A stretch of DNA of 21,311 nt from Sphingopyxis sp. (lineage in GTDB: Bacteria; Pseudomonadota; Alphaproteobacteria; Sphingomonadales; Sphingomonadaceae), in the NCBI GenBank assembly GCA_026125835.1, contig JAHCKJ010000010.1, forward strand, positions 1 through 21,311. The letters run 5' to 3'. The notes beneath the pieces were generated by a model that worked only from the letters and a program-made list of their open reading frames with translations, ran no database searches and was not told the origin of the DNA. Numbering within the stretch: position 1 is the first letter of the stretch; the number at the start of each line of letters is the position of its first letter. Shown one piece after another: positions 14,110-21,311 of the stretch. Position numbers and translations under genes: made by a program.

Positions 14110-14853
14110 ATGTTCGATCTCACCGGCATGACCGCGCTTGTCACAGGTGCTAGCGGGGGTATCGGGTCCGCCATCGCGCAGGCGCTCGGCGCGCAGGGCG
14201 CGCGGCTCGCGGTGTCGGGTTCCAATGCCGACAAGCTCAACGCGTTTCGCGATACGCTGGGGGGCGATCATGTCGCTTTGCCGTGCAACTTAGGCGATGC
14301 TGCGGCGGTCGATGCGCTGGTGCCTTCGGCGGTCGAGGCGCTGGGCGGCAAGCTCGACATCCTCGTCAACAATGCCGGGGTAACGCGCGACAATCTGATC
14401 ATGCGGATGAAGGACGAGGAGTGGATGGACGTCATCCGCATCAACCTGGAGGCCAATTTCCGGCTCGCGCGCGCTGCGGCGAAGCCGATGATGAAGGCGC
14501 GGTTCGGGCGGATCATTTCGATCACCAGCGTCGTTGGCGCGACGGGCAACCCTGGGCAGGCCAATTATGCGGCGTCAAAGGCGGGCGTGACCGGCATGAC
14601 CAAGGCGCTGGCGCAGGAGCTGGCGAGCCGCGGGGTGACCGCAAACTGCGTCGCGCCGGGCTTTATCGCCACCGCGATGACCGACGATCTGCCCGACGCG
14701 CAAAAAGAAGCGCTCAACCAGCGCATACCGGCGGGCCGTATGGGCGAGGGCAGCGACATTGCCGCCGCGGTCGTCTATCTGGCGTCGAAAGAGGCCGGAT
14801 ATGTCACCGGACAGACATTGCATGTGAACGGCGGCATGGCCATGCTGTCGTAA
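14110..14853 (+). CDS. fabG: 3-oxoacyl-[ACP] reductase
   Basis: FabG reduces 3-oxoacyl-ACP with NADPH in the fatty acid cycle. The 247-residue short-chain dehydrogenase has the cofactor loop TGASGGIG (12-19), NNAG (87-90) and the catalytic Ser140, Tyr153 and Lys157 (in ITSVVG and ANYAASKAG). The C-terminal GYVTGQTLHVNGGMAML is a FabG hallmark. The start at ATG 14110, with AGGAG upstream and the typical MFDLTGM beginning, is preferred over an in-frame ATG at 14053 that would overlap fabD. Confidence 0.97.
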   Translation: MFDLTGMTALVTGASGGIGSAIAQALGAQGARLAVSGSNADKLNAFRDTLGGDHVALPCNLGDAAAVDALVPSAVEALGGKLDILVNNAGVTRDNLIMRMKDEEWMDVIRINLEANFRLARAAAKPMMKARFGRIISITSVVGATGNPGQANYAASKAGVTGMTKALAQELASRGVTANCVAPGFIATAMTDDLPDAQKEALNQRIPAGRMGEGSDIAAAVVYLASKEAGYVTGQTLHVNGGMAMLS

Positions 14854-14885
14854 GCAATCGCGCTGCGACGACGGAAGGATCGGAC

Positions 14886-15425
14886 ATGATGAAAATTTTG
14901 ATGGCAGGCGCCGCCCTGTTTGCGGCCATCCTGCCGACGACCGTCGCCGCACAGGAGGGCGAGAAATTCGATTGTGCGGTGGTGCAGGTGCCGACGGAGC
15001 AAAAAGCAGCGATCGGCGCGGCGATGGCGGGAGCGGGCGACGATGCCAGCCGCGATGCGCTGTTCCAGCAACTGGTGACGATCGCCCAAGGCTGCGCCAC
15101 CCAGCACGCGATGACGGATGCGCAGAAGCGCGATTATTTCGACTATAGCCTGGCCCGGATTGCGCGCGAATGGCTGGCGGGGGACATGGCGCGCCTCAAT
15201 CTGGCGCCCGCCACCGTCGACAAGGCGCTGGATTTCGGCCCCGCCGGCGCCAATCCCGATTTGTCGGGCGAGATGAACGAGGACCATATCATGGCGATCG
15301 TCCAAGCCTATATCGACAGCGGGGTCGATATCGAGGCGGTCGAGTCCGAGGCGTGGGAAAAGGTCGGCGCCTATGCCGCCGCGACGTCAATTTACTGGAA
15401 CAAGCGCAAGCAACTGGCGTTTTGA
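14886..15425 (+). CDS. Secreted (periplasmic) protein of unknown function
   Basis: The 179-residue protein starts at ATG 14886 (with ATG 14889 next) after GGAAGGA. It has a clear signal peptide, with a hydrophobic core LMAGAALFAAILP and likely cleavage after TVAAQ near residue 23. The mature part is acidic and mostly helical in appearance, with two Cys (in KFDCAVV and IAQGCAT) that could form a disulfide, and ends in WNKRKQLAF. It lies 32 nt after fabG and may be co-transcribed, ending at the strong terminator at 15430. I do not recognise a domain; a periplasmic role is the most that can be said. Confidence 0.7.
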   Translation: MMKILMAGAALFAAILPTTVAAQEGEKFDCAVVQVPTEQKAAIGAAMAGAGDDASRDALFQQLVTIAQGCATQHAMTDAQKRDYFDYSLARIAREWLAGDMARLNLAPATVDKALDFGPAGANPDLSGEMNEDHIMAIVQAYIDSGVDIEAVESEAWEKVGAYAAATSIYWNKRKQLAF

Positions 15426-15429
15426 CATG

Positions 15430-15461
15430 ATCGTCGCCCCCGCCTGTGCGGGGGCGACGAT
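15430..15461. terminator. Perfect 14-bp terminator hairpin between convergent genes
   Basis: ATCGTCGCCCCCGC (15430-15443) and GCGGGGGCGACGAT (15448-15461) pair perfectly around a 4-nt loop. ATTTTAG follows on the plus strand. It lies between the convergent ends of the secreted protein gene and the TonB receptor gene and can serve both; the T-tract is better on the plus strand. Confidence 0.8.
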
Positions 15462-15464
15462 ATT

Positions 15465-17591
15465 TTAGAAACTCGCGCGCGCGGTGATGCGGAAATCGCG
15501 ACCGGCGAGCGGCACATAATCCTTGGTAAAGCTGGCATGGCGCCGTGCCTCGACGTCGAAGATGTTGTTCGCGGCGAGCGACAGCGTCAGGTTGCGCGCG
15601 TCGGGGAGCGGCCGCCAGCTGATCGAGGCGTTGACCAGCGTGAAACCCTTGGTCGGCGTTTCAAAGGCGGCGACGCGGTTCTGGCCGTCGGTCCATTCGA
15701 CCTCGGCGCGCGCGTCGATCCGCTCGCCCTGCGCCTCGAGCCCGCCGAGGATGCGCAGCGGCGGGATGCGGGGAATATGGTCGCCGCCCTTGACCTTGGC
15801 GCGCGTCATGTCGGCGACGACATCGGCGACGATGTTGAAACCACCGATCTGCGCCAGCCGCGCGCTGGCTTCGGCCTCGAACCCCCAGACGCGGGCGTCG
15901 CGCTGGAAATACTGGAACACCGGCAGTTCGTCCTCTTCCTCGCCGGTCGCTTCGGAATAGATGAAATTGTCGAACCAGTTGTAATAGCCCGCGATGCTGA
16001 GCTTGAAGGCGTCGGTGCGCAGTTTGAACGAGGCTTCGGCGCCCCAGCTCGCTTCGCGCTTCAGGTCGACGTCGCCCACCTCGAACGCCTGCGTCGCGAT
16101 ATGCGGACCGTTCGAGAACAGCTCCTCCGCCGACGGTGCGCGGACCGCGCGGGCCACCGACAGGCCGATTTTGGCATTTTCGCCGATTTCATAATTTGCG
16201 CCGAGCGCGCCTGAAAAAGCATCGAAATTGCGCGTAATGCCCAGCGTGGGTGCGCGCACATCGGTGGTTTCATAGCGCGCCGCGGCCTCGATACCGAGCG
16301 AACCCAGCGTCCATTCCTGCAAGGTGAACAGCGCGAACTGGTCGGTCAGGTTGCGCGGGACGAAGGCTTCGGCGCCGATCGCGTTGAAATCGCGGTGGCT
16401 GTACTGGATGCCGCTGGCGCCGCGCCACCCGCCGCGGTCGTTCTGCGCCAGTTCGAGCCGTCCCTCGATCCCCTTGTTGGTAAAGACCGTGCCAACCTCG
16501 TCGCCTTCGAATTCGGTATGCTGGTAATCGGCAAAACCGGCGCGGATGCGCAGCTTTTCAAAGAAACCGTCGCCCATTTCGACTTCGCCGCGCAGGTCGG
16601 CGCGCCATTGCTTGAGGCCGATCGTGACCGGCCCCTCGCCATGTTCGTGGTCATGATCGTCTTCGTCCTCATCCTCGTCGTCGTGATGATGCTCAAATCC
16701 GGGGCGGCTGGGGACGCCATATTTGCTGTCATAATAGCTGACCGAAATGCCGAGTTGCCCGCCTTCGTTGATCAACGACAGGCCGCCCGCGGCGGTCCAG
16801 GTTTCACTGGCGGTGTTCGGAATCTTGCCGCGGCTGTTCGCCAGCGCGGTCAGTTCGGCGGCTTCGTCGTCATGGCCTTCCTCCGCCTCGTGCTCGGCGG
16901 CGTGGAGAAGGTCGGCGCGCAAATCGGCCGAGTGGACAAAGCCGCCGGTGCGCAGGTTGCCGGCCTTGCGCCAGCTGCCGTCGACATGCGCGACAATGTT
17001 CGGCGCCAGCGCGACGTCGAGCGAGGCGCCCGCGTTGCGGTCGTTGGCGGCGGTCGCATAGCCGCCGAGCGCGTCGATATGGACATGGTCGGTCGGCACC
17101 TTGCGCGGAATGCGGCGGTCGAACAGGTTGACCGCGCCGCCGATCGCCTGGCTGCCGAACAGCAGCACCGCGGGACCGCGCAGGATTTCAACGCGCTCGA
17201 CGGTCAGCGGATCGATGGTGACGGCGTGGTCGGCCGAGGTGTTCGACACGTCGATCGACCCGATGCCGTCAGTGAGCACGCGGACGCGCTCGCCCGAAAA
17301 GCCGCGGAGCACCGGACGTGAGGCGCCGGGGGCAAAGCTGGTCGCCGACACGCCGGCCTGGCGGGTCAGCGTGTCGCCGATCTGGCCGCGGATGTCGCGG
17401 GCCAGCTCGTCGCCGTCGAGCACCGTGACATTGCCAAGGATGTCGAGGCTGCGGACATAGGGCGCGGTGACGATGATGGGGTCACCGGTGTGGACGTCAT
17501 CGCCGCTTCCCGCAGAGGCGCGGTCCTGGGCATAAGCCGGCGCGGCAAGGAAAATGGCGAGGGAGAATCCGGCGGAGCAAAGCAAACGCAT
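15465..17591 (-). CDS. TonB-dependent outer-membrane receptor with His/Asp-rich loops (probable zinc or other metal uptake)
   Basis: The 708-residue protein has a signal peptide (residues 1-22, ending APAYAQ) and a TonB-box-like DPIIVTA. The plug domain contains LDGDELARDIRGQ, VLRGFSGERVRVLTDG and VERVEILRGPAVLLFGS, and the beta barrel ends in a terminal Phe (RASF), as outer-membrane proteins do. Two metal-ligand-rich stretches stand out: HAAEHEAEEGHDDEAAE, and at about 16640-16700 a run with HHHDDEDEDEDDHDHEHG. Such loops recall zinc receptors of the ZnuD type. I start at ATG 17591 because the signal peptide begins there; the frame is open further upstream without support. Regulation by a metal-sensing repressor is likely but no clear operator was found. 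The substrate remains an inference. Confidence 0.88.
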   Translation of the reverse strand: MRLLCSAGFSLAIFLAAPAYAQDRASAGSGDDVHTGDPIIVTAPYVRSLDILGNVTVLDGDELARDIRGQIGDTLTRQAGVSATSFAPGASRPVLRGFSGERVRVLTDGIGSIDVSNTSADHAVTIDPLTVERVEILRGPAVLLFGSQAIGGAVNLFDRRIPRKVPTDHVHIDALGGYATAANDRNAGASLDVALAPNIVAHVDGSWRKAGNLRTGGFVHSADLRADLLHAAEHEAEEGHDDEAAELTALANSRGKIPNTASETWTAAGGLSLINEGGQLGISVSYYDSKYGVPSRPGFEHHHDDEDEDEDDHDHEHGEGPVTIGLKQWRADLRGEVEMGDGFFEKLRIRAGFADYQHTEFEGDEVGTVFTNKGIEGRLELAQNDRGGWRGASGIQYSHRDFNAIGAEAFVPRNLTDQFALFTLQEWTLGSLGIEAAARYETTDVRAPTLGITRNFDAFSGALGANYEIGENAKIGLSVARAVRAPSAEELFSNGPHIATQAFEVGDVDLKREASWGAEASFKLRTDAFKLSIAGYYNWFDNFIYSEATGEEEDELPVFQYFQRDARVWGFEAEASARLAQIGGFNIVADVVADMTRAKVKGGDHIPRIPPLRILGGLEAQGERIDARAEVEWTDGQNRVAAFETPTKGFTLVNASISWRPLPDARNLTLSLAANNIFDVEARRHASFTKDYVPLAGRDFRITARASF

Positions 17592-17784
17592 GGGGAAGTA
17601 GTCCTGTTCTGTAACGACCTGTGCGGGGTCCAGTAATGATATACTGTCACAATAACAACCCCCGCTGCCTGACGTCGCGGGCCGTTTGTCGGGGGAGAGT
17701 GCCCGTTGGTCGAGAAAGGCCGGACTTGGCGGGGCCAAGCGAAGCTGTCTTGCGGGGCGGCGGGCGCCCCCCTAAATCATCGCC
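17592..17784. promoter_or_regulatory. Divergent control region between TonB receptor and cysteine synthase-type gene
   Basis: An AT-rich island at 17633-17660 stands out in the GC-rich surroundings. It contains a weak 24-nt dyad with outer arms GTnAT/ATnAC (17633-17656), and TATATCAT on the minus strand as a possible -10 region for the receptor gene. A perfect hairpin CTTGGC-GGG-GCCAAG lies at 17725-17739, on the cysteine synthase side. No good -35 was found. Confidence 0.35.
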
Positions 17785-18765
17785 ATGACCATTGCTGCAA
17801 ACAGCCTCGACCTGATCGGCAACACCCCGCTGGTGCTGCTGAAGGGGCCGAGCGAAGCCACCGGCTGCGAGATCTGGGGCAAGTGCGAATATACCAACCC
17901 CGGCGGGTCGGTGAAGGACCGCGCCGCGCTCTATATCGTCCGCGATGCCGAGGCGAACGGCAGCCTGCGCCCCGGCGGCACGATCGTCGAGGGGACGGCG
18001 GGCAATACCGGGATCGGACTGGCGTTGGTCGCCAATGCCCTGGGATACAAGACGATCATCGTCATGCCCGACAACCAGAGCGCCGAAAAGATGGCGACGA
18101 TCCGCGCGCTGGGTGCCGAGCTGATGCTGGTGCCGCCCGCGCCCTTCGCCAATCCCGGGCATTTCGTCCACACCTCGCGCCGCATTGCCGAGGAAACCGA
18201 AAATGCGATCTGGGCCAACCAGTTCGACAATATCGCCAACCGCAAATCGCATGTGATGGGGACGGCGGAGGAAATCTGGGCGCAGATGGACGGGCGGATC
18301 GACGGTTTTACCTGCGCCGCGGGGACCGGCGGCACGATCGCGGGGACCGGGCTGGGGCTGAAGGCGAAGAATGCAGACGTCGTTATTGCCCTGACCGATC
18401 CGCACGGCGCGGGCCTGTATAATTATTACCGGTGCGGCGAGCTGAAGGCCGAGGGCAGCAGCGTCGCCGAGGGGATCGGCCAGAACCGCATCACCGCGAA
18501 CCTTGACGGCGCGCCGATCGACACCCAGTTCCGCATTTCGGATGCCGAGGGGTTGGCGGTGATCCGCCGCCTGCTCGACGAAGAAGGGCTGTGCCTGGGC
18601 CTGTCGTCGGGGATCAATGTCGCGGGGGCGATGGCGCTGGCGCGGCAATTGGGGCCGGGCAAGCGGATCGCAACCATATTGTGCGACAGCGGGTTTCGCT
18701 ATCTGTCGACGCTCTACAACCCCGAGTGGCTGGCGAGCAAGGGACTGGCGGAGGCGGGTGCATGA
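17785..18765 (+). CDS. cysK: Cysteine synthase A-type PLP enzyme (O-acetylserine sulfhydrylase family)
   Basis: The family makes L-cysteine from O-acetylserine and sulfide using PLP (fold type II). The 326-residue protein has the Schiff-base lysine in NPGGSVKDRAA (Lys44) and LIGNTPLV at residues 10-17. The substrate loop is EGTAGNTGIG (69-78; Ala replaces the usual Ser of TSGNTG), the phosphate-binding loop is AGTGGTIAGTG, and GLSSGINVAGA lies near the C-terminus. Cystathionine beta-synthase-like or other sulfhydrylase roles are possible given the Ser-to-Ala change. The ATG at 17785 has no clear ribosome site. Its stop overlaps the next start (ATGA), so the downstream membrane-protein genes are probably coupled to it. 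It is divergent from the TonB receptor. Confidence 0.88.
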   Translation: MTIAANSLDLIGNTPLVLLKGPSEATGCEIWGKCEYTNPGGSVKDRAALYIVRDAEANGSLRPGGTIVEGTAGNTGIGLALVANALGYKTIIVMPDNQSAEKMATIRALGAELMLVPPAPFANPGHFVHTSRRIAEETENAIWANQFDNIANRKSHVMGTAEEIWAQMDGRIDGFTCAAGTGGTIAGTGLGLKAKNADVVIALTDPHGAGLYNYYRCGELKAEGSSVAEGIGQNRITANLDGAPIDTQFRISDAEGLAVIRRLLDEEGLCLGLSSGINVAGAMALARQLGPGKRIATILCDSGFRYLSTLYNPEWLASKGLAEAGA

Positions 18766-19145
18766 CCGGCATGCGGATCGACAAGAATGCACCACCCGTG
18801 GCGCCGACCGCCGCCCCGATCAATGATTCGATGCGGCGGCTGCAGATCGGCATCGCGGGGGTGCTGACCGTGCTGTTGCTCGTCGGCATGGCGGGACTGA
18901 TCGGCGAACGCGCGCAAGAACGCGCCCTGGACGACGCCGCTGCCGACACGGCGATCAAGATGCCGGGCGATGACGCCAAGGCCGGCAAGGCGCCGCTGGA
19001 GGAGCTGGGGGTCCAGCCGGTATCGAAGGAGGAAAATCCCGGCACCGCGGTGAAGGTGCCGCAGGCGGCGCCGTCGACCGCCACCGTGCCCGATCTGGAA
19101 CCCGACCCCGAATTGCAGCGCGCGCGCCAGTCGGCGCCGCGATGA
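18762..19145 (+). CDS. Small single-pass membrane protein, unknown function
   Basis: The 127-residue protein starts in an ATGA overlap with the cysteine synthase stop and ends in an ATGA overlap with the next gene. After a short polar N-terminus (about 30 residues) there is one helix, QIGIAGVLTVLLLVGMAGLI (about 28-47), then an acidic, Pro/Ala-rich tail (PDLEPDPELQ near the end). This is the layout of an inner-membrane protein with a periplasmic tail. I do not recognise a family. Tight coupling to the next gene suggests they work together. Confidence 0.65.
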   Translation: MTGMRIDKNAPPVAPTAAPINDSMRRLQIGIAGVLTVLLLVGMAGLIGERAQERALDDAAADTAIKMPGDDAKAGKAPLEELGVQPVSKEENPGTAVKVPQAAPSTATVPDLEPDPELQRARQSAPR

Positions 19146-20302
19146 CCGGCTGGCGCCGCCCGGTGGGCCGCGCTGTTCCGGTGATCCTGCTGGCGACGCT
19201 GCTCGCATGGCTGGGCGGCGGACAGGCGCAATTGGGGCGGATCGATCCCGCATTGGCGTTGCCGGTGCTGTTTCCGCCGCTGGTGCTGCTGGCCGCATGG
19301 TGCCGCCACGATGACGCCGTCGTGCGGCGGCGGACGCTGATCGCCGCATCGTCGGCTATCGTGCTGGCGCAGGCGGCGCTGGGGCTGGTGCTCGCGGGCC
19401 AGCTCGCCTGGTTGCAACTGGCGTTGATCGCGGCGGGCGGTCTTGCGGCCGGCGCGCTCGCCGAATTGCTGATGTGTCGGCGTCCGCGCTGGTGGATGCT
19501 GACATGGCTGGCCGCCGCGTTGGTCGCAGCCGGTTGGTTCGCGGCTAGCCATGCTCTGCTCGGCCGTCTTTACCGGCCTGCGCTGGCGCCGCCGGGAGCG
19601 TCAGTGGCCACGGTTTTGACCGGGCTGCCGCTGCGTTGGTCGGGCGAAGCCGATATGGCCGCGATCATCGCCGGGAAACGCGCCGATGATCCGGCGCTGG
19701 TCCGTCTGGAAGCGGCGGGGCCGCTGCGGCTTGTCGACAGCCTCGTCGATCGCGGGCCGCCGCCGGGCGGGACACTGCTGCTCGCGCACCCGCGCGCGCT
19801 GGCGCCGCAGGAACTGGTGGCGATCGACAGCTTTGTGCGCGGTGGCGGCAAGGCAGTGATCCTGGCCGACGCGCTGTCGGGCTGGCCCGCAGCGCACCCG
19901 ATCGGCGATCCCCGCAACCCGCCGGTGACGAGTTTGCTGACTCCGCTGCTTGACCATTGGGGAGTGACCCTGGCCGCGGCGAACCCCGACGCGCCGATGT
20001 TGGTCGCCGCCGATGTCGATGCGGCACGACTGTTGCTCGCCAGCGCGGGGCGGTTCGAGCGGCTGCCCGCCGCGTGCCGCGACTATGCCGATCGCCATGT
20101 CGCCCGGTGCCCGATCGGGAAGGGCGAGGTCTGGCTGGTGGGCGACGCCGACCTGTTGTTTGCGCCTTTATGGGCGCCTCCCGTCGCCGGCGCCGAACAT
20201 CTGCGGCCCGCCGATACGATGGCCTGGATGGCCGCGCGGTTGTGGCCGGGTGCCGGAGTCGCACCGTTCCACCCGGTCTGGATTCGCCGCGACGCCCGCT
20301 GA
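19142..20302 (+). CDS. Membrane protein with a GldG/DUF4350-like soluble domain
   Basis: The 386-residue protein has about five N-terminal transmembrane helices (to about residue 140), then a soluble part. The segment LRLVDSLVDRGPPPGGTLLLAHPRALAPQELVAIDSFVRGGGKAVILADALSG is summarised here by its features: a short strand (TLLLAHP), then QELVAIDSFVRGGGKAVILAD (about 222-242), the pattern found in the GldG/DUF4350-type domains that accompany ABC-2 transporters. No ATPase or permease partner is visible in the window. It is coupled to the preceding gene by an ATGA overlap. The domain call rests on motif resemblance only. Confidence 0.6.
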   Translation: MTGWRRPVGRAVPVILLATLLAWLGGGQAQLGRIDPALALPVLFPPLVLLAAWCRHDDAVVRRRTLIAASSAIVLAQAALGLVLAGQLAWLQLALIAAGGLAAGALAELLMCRRPRWWMLTWLAAALVAAGWFAASHALLGRLYRPALAPPGASVATVLTGLPLRWSGEADMAAIIAGKRADDPALVRLEAAGPLRLVDSLVDRGPPPGGTLLLAHPRALAPQELVAIDSFVRGGGKAVILADALSGWPAAHPIGDPRNPPVTSLLTPLLDHWGVTLAAANPDAPMLVAADVDAARLLLASAGRFERLPAACRDYADRHVARCPIGKGEVWLVGDADLLFAPLWAPPVAGAEHLRPADTMAWMAARLWPGAGVAPFHPVWIRRDAR

Positions 20303-20420
20303 GGCGAGTCGTGCCCACCGTTTTTGGTCCCGAAATATCGCGATTTCACCCCCGCAAGGCGCGGGCGCGACCGCTTTCGGCTTCGATTCGGCTCGTTTTG
20401 CGCTGATTTGGGGCCAGATT
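20303..20420. other. Upstream part of the mraZ intergenic region
   Basis: There is no gene here. A short CCCGC/GCGGG hairpin near 20351-20366 has no following T-tract, so it is at best a weak terminator for the preceding membrane-protein operon. A CACCCCC near 20347-20353 resembles the repeat units further down. A TGGGG on the plus strand occurs at 20409-20413. Confidence 0.35.
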
Positions 20421-20460
20421 CCCTATTTCACCCCAAATTTCCCCTTTTCACCCCAATTCA
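20421..20460 (+). promoter_or_regulatory. MraZ-box-type operator: four 10-bp repeats
   Basis: Four direct decamers follow without a gap, beginning CCCTA, CCCCA, CCCCT and CCCCA at 20421, 20431, 20441 and 20451. Read on the minus strand they give TGGGG-type blocks at exact 10-bp spacing. MraZ in Escherichia coli binds TGGGN repeats separated by 5 nt upstream of its own gene, so this is the expected autoregulatory site of the division (dcw) cluster. The repeat is seen directly; binding is inferred from family knowledge. Confidence 0.75.
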
Positions 20461-20577
20461 TAGTTGGTAGGCAGGAGTCGGAGAGGGGCAATCTCCGCCT
20501 GAGCCGAAGCTGCTGGAATCCAAGCGATTCCGGGGACGGGAAATTATTGCCCGGTGGCGCATACGGGGGGCAAAGCG
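20461..20577 (+). promoter_or_regulatory. Structured mraZ leader
   Basis: Three short inverted repeats follow the operator: GGAGA/TCTCC near 20480-20496, GGAATC-CAAGC-GATTCC near 20514-20530, and CGGG/CCCG near 20536-20553. A long G-rich ribosome site (GGGGGG) precedes ATG 20578. The promoter itself could not be assigned with confidence. Confidence 0.4.
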
Positions 20578-21078
20578 ATGGCGATTGTGACGCCCGGCCA
20601 ATATGCGGGCACCAGCTTCGCCGCGATCGATGGCAAGGGGCGCATCGCCGTCCCTTCACAGTTCCGCAACAATGTGCCCCTCATTGCGGACGGCCAGCGC
20701 GTGCTCTGGGTCGGTTTTCACGAAAAGCTGCCCTGCCTGGTCGCTTACGGCCAGGACCAGTATGACCGGCTGAACAGCGAGATCGAGCGCGACCGCGAAA
20801 CCGCCCGATTACGCAACCTCGATTTCGACGAGGATGCCGAGTTCAAGAAACGCTTCAGCTATACCGAGCCTTACACGCTCGACGACAGCGGCCGTTTCCT
20901 GCCCAGCTTTATCCACCGCGACCGCGTCGGCGATGCCGGCGCGACGGCATTTGTCGGGTCGGGTCGCCGTCTCGAAATCTGGTGGCTGCCGACGCTGGCC
21001 GAATGCGCCGAGGCCGATCCCGTGTTGCGGCGGCTGGCCGCATCGTGGGACGCGACAAAGGGCAGGGGGCGCAAATGA
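20578..21078 (+). CDS. mraZ: MraZ, transcriptional regulator of the division and cell-wall cluster
   Basis: The 166-residue protein has two AbrB/SpoVT-like halves: AAIDGKGRIAVPSQFRN (about 16-32) and LDDSGRFLPSFIHRDRV (about 99-115). Each carries the DxxGR signature that builds the ring-shaped DNA-binding oligomer. MraZ represses its own cluster and antagonises over-expression of RsmH. The ATG at 20578, with GGGGGG just upstream, is preferred over an in-frame GTG at 20554. It is preceded by the four-repeat operator at 20421-20460 and overlaps rsmH by ATGA. Confidence 0.96.
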   Translation: MAIVTPGQYAGTSFAAIDGKGRIAVPSQFRNNVPLIADGQRVLWVGFHEKLPCLVAYGQDQYDRLNSEIERDRETARLRNLDFDEDAEFKKRFSYTEPYTLDDSGRFLPSFIHRDRVGDAGATAFVGSGRRLEIWWLPTLAECAEADPVLRRLAASWDATKGRGRK

Positions 21079-21311
21079 CCGATTTCCCTTGCGATCCCCG
21101 CCACGATCCCGTCCTGCGTGACGAAGTCATCGCCGCGCTCGCCATCGTGCCGGGCGAGCGCCATGTCGATGCGACCTTCGGGGCCGGCGGCTACACCCGC
21201 GCGATGCTCGCCGCGGGCGCCGAGGTCGTCGCGTGCGACCGCGATCCCGACGCGATTGCCGGCGGGCAGGCGCTGGTCGAGGAGGCCGGCGGCAAGCTGA
21301 CGCTGCTTCAT
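21075..21311 (+). CDS. rsmH: 16S rRNA (cytosine-1402-N4) methyltransferase, 5' part
   Basis: Seventy-nine codons are present before the window edge. HDPVLRDEVIAAL (10-22) matches the HxPVLxxE start of RsmH/MraW, DATFGAGGYTRAML (33-46) is the S-adenosylmethionine-binding motif I, and VVACDRDPDAI (52-62) is the second cofactor strand. The enzyme methylates C1402 of 16S rRNA. ATG 21075 overlaps the mraZ stop, the usual coupling in the dcw cluster. The 3' part lies outside the window. Confidence 0.96.
   Translation, partial: MTDFPCDPRHDPVLRDEVIAALAIVPGERHVDATFGAGGYTRAMLAAGAEVVACDRDPDAIAGGQALVEEAGGKLTLLH

Noticed and set aside
17633..17656. Zur box before the TonB receptor
   Set aside because: Only 5 of 12 base pairs of the dyad match and the half-site spacing does not fit the TGTTAT-N3-ATAACA-type consensus.
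1..21311. CRISPR array, tRNA/rRNA genes, insertion sequences, phage or toxin-antitoxin genes
   Set aside because: No regularly spaced repeats of CRISPR size, no cloverleaf-like sequence, and no transposase, integrase or toxin motifs were recognised on either strand.

Overview
This GC-rich (visibly well above 60% G+C) window looks like the chromosome of a sphingomonad alphaproteobacterium, possibly a Sphingopyxis-like member. The basis is codon use, gene content (apocarotenoid oxygenase, TonB receptor, MASE1-PAS-GGDEF protein, mraZ-rsmH start of the division cluster) and the style of the intergenic repeats. I see no rRNA, tRNA, CRISPR array, insertion sequence, phage gene or integrase. Most of the window is ordinary chromosomal sequence with short gaps and ATGA/GTGA stop-start overlaps.

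Left part (1-4673): a partial Pro/Ala-rich, membrane-anchored protein on the minus strand, then a divergent set made of a fold-type I PLP enzyme (minus) facing an ATP-grasp ligase and a translationally coupled MobA-like nucleotidyltransferase (plus). This set looks like a small uncharacterised biosynthetic module and is the best candidate here for an undescribed pathway. Its last gene overlaps the next, convergent gene by 80 nt.

Middle-left (4594-9149): an apocarotenoid oxygenase and a small four-helix membrane protein form a minus-strand operon, divergent from a TetR regulator. A membrane-bound diguanylate cyclase follows; its GGDEF domain is broken by an apparent one-base deletion, and its 3' end runs into a large imperfect palindrome of the dispersed-repeat type.

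Middle (9168-13100): the rpsF-rpsR-rplI ribosomal operon (minus), in which rplI also carries an apparent one-base deletion near its end, with clear terminators at both ends of the operon. Next come a MurC/Mpl-like Mur ligase and, divergent from it, an LD-carboxypeptidase; the pair fits murein-peptide recycling.

Right part (13146-21311): fabD and fabG (fatty acid synthesis), a secreted protein of unknown function, a perfect 14-bp terminator hairpin, and a TonB-dependent receptor with His/Asp-rich stretches that suggest a transition-metal substrate such as zinc. Divergent from the receptor is a cysteine-synthase-type gene coupled to two membrane-protein genes. The window ends with mraZ and the start of rsmH, preceded by a four-copy 10-bp repeat that matches the MraZ operator type.
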